64,000 bases of DNA from Charina bottae (Eukaryota; Chordata; Lepidosauria; Squamata; Charinaidae), in contig JALMGJ010000004.1 of NCBI GenBank assembly GCA_023362775.1, forward strand, positions 81,210,798-81,274,797, given 5' to 3'. Position numbers and translations under genes: made by a program. Of the stretch, positions 57,648 to 64,000 are shown piece by piece (the stretch's first letter is position 1; each line of letters begins with the position of its first letter). Below the pieces are notes generated by a model. That model was given only the letters and a program-made list of their open reading frames with translations. It ran no database searches and was not told the origin of the DNA.

Positions 57648-57977
57648 TAAAAGGTAAAGGTTCCCCCACACAGTCGTGTCTGACTCTAGGGGCTGGTGCT
57701 CATCTCTGTTTGTTAGCTGGAGAGCCAGCGTTGTCCGAAGACGCTTCCGCGGTCATGTGTCCGGCATGACATGCACGGAACGCTGTTACCATCCCACCGA
57801 AGTGGTAACTATTTATCTACTTGCATTTTGCATGCTTTCGAATTGCTAGGTTGGCAAGAGCTGGGGCGAGTGCGGGAGCTCACTCTGTCATGCGGGGCTA
57901 GGGTCTCGAACCTCCGAATTTGCAACCTTCCGATCGACAAGCCTCGCATCTTACCCACTGAGCCATAGCGCCCCCTT
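57648..57977 (-). mobile_element. Sauria-type SINE with Bov-B-like tail
   Basis: On the minus strand it begins GGGGGCGCTATGGCTCAGTG (A box inside). The B box GGTTCGAGACC follows. The long body ends AGTCAGACACGACTGTG and GGGGAACCTTTACCTTT. A-rich duplications (ttttttaaaaaaata-like) flank both ends (about 57634-57648 and 57976-57990). The tail resembles the Bov-B 3' end, consistent with mobilisation by the Bov-B copies in this window. Confidence 0.88.
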
Positions 57978-57990
57978 TTTAAAAAAAATA

Positions 57991-59599
57991 CATAGTAGTA
58001 ATCTAAATTTACACCAAATATAGTCTGTATGTCTGAGAACAGTCCTGTACAATTAAAAAAGGACTATAGCTATACTAGAATATCTAGATATTATTGTAAT
58101 ATGTTAACAATATTTACCACATGGCTTTTTAAGGTAATATTATTTATATAATTTCTAAAGCAAAATTATATTCCCCCAAATCCATATATTATGGATTAAG
58201 AATGTAAATGTAATATCCACATTATATACACATTATACTTCATGTATATACGGCAGAAACTTCTATGATTCAGTTTTATGTGTGATCATGATTTCCTAGT
58301 GTATATACACATGATGAAACAGACACTTACTAATACTTCATACACAGTATATCATGAAAAATACATGAAAGTGCTGGATTTATAATTTGTGAAATTTGGG
58401 CTACCTAAATAAATTTAAAACTAATACTGATGACCACTTGAAATAAATAGACCTTCCATTTAATACTTTTATTATTTTTAATTCATATTTCTCAACCATC
58501 ACACCCACAAATATGTAAATCAGAATGACTATCTACAATTGCTAAGCAGTGCAATGTATGAAAAGTAAAAAAATGCCTTGAACTGTGAAACTATACAACA
58601 AAACAAAACAAAACAAAATGAAGTTTCAGGAAATGTGGGTAGCTTGGAAGGGCACTATATTTGTTTCAGAAAGTTCCCACACTCAGATGGATGTCAGTGA
58701 TGATGCCAGTGAGCCATTACACAAAGCCTCCAAACACTTTGTAAACTAGAATCAGGAAGGACAATAGTAAAGTTCAGTACTAGAAAGAGATAGTGCATTG
58801 AATACACAATATCAACCTTTGTATGCTCAGGATTCTGTTGCAAGAATGGGCTACTTAATCTCTTCCATTTGCCCTGGGGATTCTAGCTGTTTTAATGTGT
58901 TCCTTTTGAGAGCCTGTGAATGGCAGAATACAAGCCGGTAGCAACTGTCTTTGGAGCTGCTTTGGTAAAAAAAATATAACCTCCAGCACAAAATACAGGC
59001 CCAGTCAAATTAATAAGCACAAAGGCAGACTGTTTGTAAGCTACTCTGATTGGAGTTTTGACATCATTTCTTAGATAAGAATATAATTCTATGGTTTGTT
59101 TTATATGTATTCAACTGGAGTACAATTCTATCAAATAATAATAATACCTGATACATCTTTAATCATTCAAGGACTCCTGGTTGTTCTCTTTGAAGGAAAA
59201 AAAAGTGTTTGTAATGGCAAACCAAAAGATTTTTTTTTTACAATATACATAAATTGAGATTATTTAATCAATAGTTAATCAAACTGTTCTGCATATATTT
59301 TAGTATTTTTTTTAAAAAAAAATAAATTTAATTAGATTCAATCCACTGGAATGAATTGTATAAAGTTTCCCTGTATTAACTCAGCACAAACCCATCATTC
59401 ATATTTTATAATAGAATCATATAATATCACTGGAATATTCCTAGACTGTCAAGCATATAAAAATTGTACAATTTGGAAAGTAATCACAATTTATTTAAAT
59501 TGAAATTGAATATGTGTTTGGACTCATTAAAAACAAAAGTAGTTCCAAATAAAACCAAATTTGACATGAATAGCTGGATTCTATATTTCCCCCTAAAAT
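57991..59599. other. AT-rich non-coding stretch
   Basis: There is an (AAAAC)n patch at 58595-58617. Nothing else is supported. Confidence 0.5.
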
Positions 59600-59960
59600 A
59601 GATTGATTACTATAATTATGCTGGTGATGTTCAGCTCTACATCTCTGCCGCAGTTGGCCAAGTTTCTTTCCCAGTTTCTGGAAAAATGGGAAAGGAATCA
59701 CCTTTGACTTTAACCCTAGCAAAGCCAAGGGGCTGTGAGTTTTTTGGGGGGCCCATTCTGGTGATTTATCACTTTGACTCTGGATGGTGTAGTGCTCCCT
59801 CAGACCAAATTTATTCCCAGTTTGAGAGCACTTCTAGATTTGCAGTAGGGCCTTTGCACAACTCCATCTTGTGTATCCACTGTGCCCATTCCTGTGCTAT
59901 GACAAGCACAAAGGAATATCTAAAAATACTTTCAAATTCTCTTAAGCATGAGAAATTTTA
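59600..59960 (+). mobile_element. Old L2/CR1-type LINE reverse transcriptase fragment
   Basis: 'tatgctggtgatgttcagctctacatctctgcc' is the catalytic YADDTQLYIS box with Asp-to-Gly erosion (YAGDVQLYIS). 'ctagcaaagccaag' (N-P-x-K) and 'gtagggcctttgcacaactcc' (the ARRAFAQL position) follow in the right order. Frames are broken. Confidence 0.65.
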
Positions 59961-60919
59961 AAGAAGGTTCCCATTTCCATCCCCAATTTGGAACAGAGTG
60001 GTTGTAAATACTTGCAGTACAAGTATTTGCAAACAGCCTGACTTTGGGATGGGGGTGCTAAAATTCTTATAGCCAATGAATATGAAGAAGATATATTCAG
60101 TGACTGTCAGAACTCTGGCAATGATTTTCATAATATAAAGATTGGCTTTTCCAGCTGCTCTAGAGCCTGCACTCTTTTTTATATGGCAACCAATTTCACA
60201 GAGCAGCACATCTTCTTTCTCTGAAACAGCACAGTAGCCTCAGAAAAGTGTTCTATGTATGACACATCACATATCACAGAGGCTATCAAGGAATGTGCCA
60301 GAACGTTTATGAAGCACTACACAAAGCAGAAAAAAAAGCACTCAGTAAGATGGAAATGTTGCTTCCCCACTGCTAATTGCAAATGGGCTCACCATAGTCC
60401 CAATATTAACTTAGCAAAATATCTCCTTGCACCAACATTTGCAAAAACATCCTTACAAAGATGGATTTCCTCACTGAGTACTTGCTAAAGATTTCAGGAA
60501 AGCTCAACAGTTACTAGCCACTATAAAACCACCCACACCCACACACCACAGCCCTTGCAGAACCTCTAAAAGGATATTCATGTTAATGATATTGGATGTT
60601 GATAAGAGATGCAATAGGAGGATTGCACTACTTCTGCCCAGGTCCTGACGAGAGGCATCTACTAGATTTCAGGAATCTGTCCAGTCAAATTGTTCAGGCT
60701 CATCTTTCTTACTTAACTTGGCTCACTAATAATGCAGCTATTCAGCAACATATTTCACCTGATTTCACTGGGCAGGGAATTAGTTACATTATTTCCAAGA
60801 GGCCAGTCCTGGGATTTCTTAGGTAAATAAAACACACTCCTTGCTAATGATTTGTTTCATATTATTCTTATAGTCCACAGCCCAAACCCTCAAACAGCTG
60901 ATTTTGGAAAACTAAATTT
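59961..60919. other. Non-coding stretch
   Basis: Frames at 60255-60488 and 60596-60826 show no recognisable domain. Confidence 0.45.
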
Positions 60920-61352
60920 TGTTGTTTTTCAGTCGTTTAGTCGTGTCCGACCCTTCATGACCTCATGGACCATAGCACGCCAGGCCTTCCTGTCCGCCAC
61001 TGCCTCCCGGAGTTTACTCAAGTTCATGTTCATCACATCGGTGATGCTATCTAACCATCTCATCCTCTGCCGTCCCCTTCTCCTTTTGCCTTCAGTCTTT
61101 CCCAGCATCAGGGTCTTTTCCAGTGAGTCCTCTCTTCGCATTAGGTGGCCAAAGTATTTGAGCTTCAGCTTCAGCATCTGTCCTTCCAATGAGCAGTCAG
61201 GGTTGATTTCCTTTAGGATTGACTGGTTTGACCTCCTTGCAGTCCAAGGGACTCTTAAGAGTCTTCTCCAGCACCACAGTTCGAAAGCATCAATTCTTTG
61301 GCGCTCAGCCTTCCTTATGGTCCAACTCTCACAGCCATACATTACTACTGGA
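60920..61352 (-). mobile_element. Bov-B LINE, copy 6, distinct (ruminant-like) lineage
   Basis: This minus-strand 3' end is flanked by AAAACTAAATTT (60908-60919 and 61353-61364, perfect 12 bp). The frame at 60929-61349 encodes the C-terminal region, with GCESWTIRKAERQRIDAFEL and RMRWLDSITDVMNMNLSKLR. It differs from the other five copies at many positions (WRRLLRVPW, LKEINPDC, KLKLKYFGHLMRRED) in ways that recall ruminant Bov-B. Confidence 0.88.
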
Positions 61353-61364
61353 AAAACTAAATTT

Positions 61365-62621
61365 ACTATAACCTTAACTTTTATCTTTTGTATGTAATTT
61401 TGAAAAAGTGAATAGTATCCACTGAAGTCATTATTATGCAAGTTTATAAATGAAAAAAAAATTACAGATAATCTCTGAAGTTTAAGCTTACAAGTAAGAT
61501 TCATCTAAAATCAACAACAAAAACAACAGAACTACAAAAAAATCAGAATTACATAAGTCAGCATTGATTAGAGTTTGGCTTAATATTCAGAGTTGTTCTT
61601 ATTTGGCAAAGAAAGTTTGAATCACCTTTAGAAAAGTATGACCAGCTGCTATTCACATTCCTTCATAAGATGTACTGCATATATTCTTATATATATGAAT
61701 ATGTATGTTTGTATTGTATGTATATTCATACACATATTCATACATACATACACACACACACACACGTATATATTCATCAGCACCTTTCCCACTCATATTT
61801 GACACTGCATTGATGGTTATTGCAAAGCATGTGTAAAGTGACTCACCATGGGTACCATGCCAGATGATACAGTTAGCCATGGATAGTCATGGTTTGCTGG
61901 TTATCCTCCTGGTATTACAGGAAACTTCACTGAAGCTGGCTGATTTAGTAAGGGATTATGCCCTACAGTTTTGGCTACAGCAAGTAAAGAACACCTAAAA
62001 TGCCTGCAGAAAGTGATGTTTTTCCAAAAGCCTAGGACCCAGTTTGATCTGCTTTTGCTGCTTTAAAAAGCTAACATATTCTTAAATATCTGATGGATGG
62101 CCAAAAACTACTGCCAAATGTGTTTCATTTTATTCTGGGAAGACAGATAATGGAAGTTTATGAACATTACATAATGGGACAACTCTGTTTAGAGATTATA
62201 TTTGTCAACTGTCTATTGAAACCTTGTCCTGTCTTCTTTAAACATTACTGGAAACTCTAGTAAGTTGGAGTGGAAGATACTTGTACATTCCAAAGGAATT
62301 GCTTGTATGCAGACTGACTGGATGTAAAATTTGTAGAAAAGAAGAGTTAAACATATTGATAAATTTGTAAAATAAAGATGCAAAATCTGAGGTTCCAGGA
62401 CTGCACACTGGTCCCAAAAGGCTTGAAAGGATCCCTAAAAGCTCAATTTTTTACTGTTTTGGTAAAGTTAATGTATTAGTATTAGTAAAATTTTACTGTT
62501 TTAGTACTAGTAGTACATCACCCAGTAGTAGTAGTACAGTATCTCATCCAGGAGGCCAATATACTCCCATTCTATATAGATCTTGGGCAGTAGGGCATAA
62601 TGGTTTGCAGCAAACAATGGG

Positions 62622-62625
<4 letters not shown>
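61365..62625. other. AT-rich non-coding stretch with short TA/CA repeat
   Basis: Simple ATAC/CA repeats lie at about 61676-61768. Nothing else is supported. Confidence 0.5.
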
Positions 62626-62663
<38 letters not shown>

Positions 62664-62664
62664 T
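62626..62664. repeat. (TATC)n microsatellite
   Basis: About nine units, next to the 3' tail of the L2-type element. Confidence 0.95.
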
Positions 62665-64000
62665 ATTTGGATTTATCCCCACCCATCTCTAGCATGGTAG
62701 ACTCTGGGCGGTTTACAATCACAATATAAAAGTTAAAAACTTATACATTTAAAACTACCATAAAAATAAAAAATAGAAATCCAAAAAGATGGTATGTTCT
62801 TAAAAGGAGGATATTATTACGCTAACCACCCCCAGGAGGAACTATTATGTCCTTCGTTCCAGGCAAGGCAGCAGAAACAGGTCTTTAATGACTTCCTGAA
62901 GGTCAGGAGTGAGGATGCCCGTCTCGCCTCAGGGGGCAAGATATTCCATAGGGCGGGTGCTATCGCAGAGAAGGCACGCCTCCTGGACCCCGCTAGATGG
63001 AATTATTTTAATGATGGGATCTGGAGCATGCCCTCTCTGCGTGATCGGGTGGGGCGGGTAGATATAATCAGGACGAGACGGTCCCTCAGATACCCTGGTC
63101 CCATGCCATGTAGGGCTTTAAAGGTAATAACCAACACCTTGAATTGGATCCGGAAGCAAACTGGGACCCAATGCAGCTCACGGAGTAGCGGTGTTACATG
63201 TGCTGATCTTATAGCACCCAGAACTACCTGTGCAGCTGCATTCTGGACCAGCTGAAGCTTCCGAATACTCTTCAAGGGTAGCCCCATGTAGAGCGCGTTG
63301 CAGTAATCTATATGGGAGATGACAAGGGTATGAGTGACTGTTCGGAGGCCTCCTGATCCAGGAAGGGGCGCAACTGGCACACAAGCCGAAGCTGTGCAAA
63401 GGCCCTCCTGGCCACGACTGCCACCTGCTCCTCGAGCAGGAGTCGTGAGTCCAGGAGGACCCCCAATCTTCGCACTGAATCTGAACGGGGCAGTGCCACC
63501 CCATCCAGAGCTAAAGATGACAACTTCCTGGAAATCGAGAGGCCATCAATCCACAGCCACTCCGTCTTACCAGGGTTCAGCTGAAGCCTGTTGTTCCCCA
63601 TCCAGGCCCCTACAGCCTCCAGACACTGAGAAAGGGTATCGACTGCAACACTTACTTCACCCGGGACGGAGATGTACAACTGGGTATCATCAGCGTACTG
63701 ATGATACCTCATCCCGTGGTGATGGATGATCTTGCCCAGCGGCTGCATGTAGATGTTAAATAGGAGAGGAGAGAAAACCAAACCCTGCGGCACCCCACAC
63801 AAGAGGGGCCGAGGGTCAGATCTCTCCTCTCCTATTACCACCAATTGGGAGCGATCCCAGAGGAAGGAGGCGAACCAGCGTAAAACAACGCCGCCCACCC
63901 CCAACTCCCTGAGCCGCCCCAACAGGATACCATGGTCGACGGTATCAAAAGCCGCTGAGAGATCCAAGAGAGTGAGAATGGATGCACTCCCTCCATCTCG
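62665..64000 (-). mobile_element. L2-type LINE, 3' part, running off the right edge
   Basis: This minus-strand element has its 3' tail at 62665-62730 (complement of 'tttaccgcccagagtc'-like sequence). It continues through the C-terminus and reverse transcriptase to the window end. It is related to 41340-42573 and longer at its 5' side. Confidence 0.9.
62850..63967 (-). pseudogene. L2-type reverse transcriptase, frameshifted
   Basis: The frame 63308-63967 (219 residues) opens MDLSAAFDTVDHGILLGRL (motif A). It then has [19 protein letters not shown] (motif B, Leu-Val in place of Ser-Val) and the catalytic YADDTQLYIS. At about 63350 the frame shifts. The C-terminal part continues in 63003-63380 (LRTVTHTLVISHIDYCNALY...YLRDRLVLI) and stops at 63003 after GMLQIPSLK. 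The last part ([13 protein letters not shown] and FRKS-like) is only read in a further frame. This is a dead copy. Confidence 0.87.

Noticed and set aside
60596..60826. 76-codon frame MLIRDAIGGLHYF...
   Set aside because: Protein-like composition, but no splice signals, family or conserved neighbour; left unannotated.

Overview
The window looks like nuclear DNA of a squamate reptile, probably a lizard; the species cannot be read from it. The background is AT-rich, non-coding and crowded with retroelements typical of squamates: at least six Bov-B (RTE) LINE copies, L2/CR1-type LINEs, tRNA-derived SINEs with Bov-B-like tails (Sauria-SINE type), MIR/CORE-like SINEs, several Penelope-like elements (PLEs), hAT and Tc1/mariner-type DNA elements, and one Ty1/copia LTR element. 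No complete host protein-coding gene is recognisable.

Layout. 1-1.1 kb: Bov-B endonuclease fragment (minus, running off the left edge) cut by a 120-bp PLE hairpin. 3.4-5.4 kb: Bov-B 3' end abutting a 769-bp PLE. 5.9-8.3 kb: SINE, TA-flanked MITE and LINE tail. 8.4-22.6 kb: AT-rich stretch ending in the window's only CpG island. A possible minus-strand signal-peptide exon lies at 21.65-21.7 kb, with weak candidate exons at 14.7, 10.3 and 10.0 kb and a poly(A) signal near 8.41 kb. Together these could be one unidentified secreted-protein gene, but the model is speculative. 25-27 kb: SINE, L2 and hAT MITE. 29.2-33.1 kb: two PLE hairpins around a 2.2-kb Bov-B with its own target duplication, then a hAT MITE. 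33.6-36.7 kb: a young 3.06-kb PLE with 833-bp inverted arms and an open RT plus GIY-YIG frame. 38.1-41.3 kb: a three-level nest (MITE, poly(A) retroelement, Bov-B with microsatellite). 41.3-45.1 kb: L2, 5S-rRNA-like fragment and Tc1 remnant. 48.3-53.6 kb: SINE, Bov-B tail and the copia element. 55.2-58 kb: second copy of the short PLE with a well-formed hammerhead motif, then a Sauria-type SINE. 59.6-64 kb: old LINE, a ruminant-like Bov-B tail, and an L2 running off the right edge.

The strongest observations are (1) the Ty1/copia element, with a 5-bp target duplication, TG...CA LTR, gag and integrase traces, and a primer-binding site matching the anticodon arm of initiator tRNA-Met next to the LTR; (2) PLE biology, with a full inverted-arm copy, two near-equal short copies carrying hammerhead motifs, and three hairpin-only insertions of 92-128 bp, each with 12-14-bp target duplications; (3) two distinct Bov-B lineages. 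All boundaries were read by eye. Family names rest on remembered family features, not on a search.
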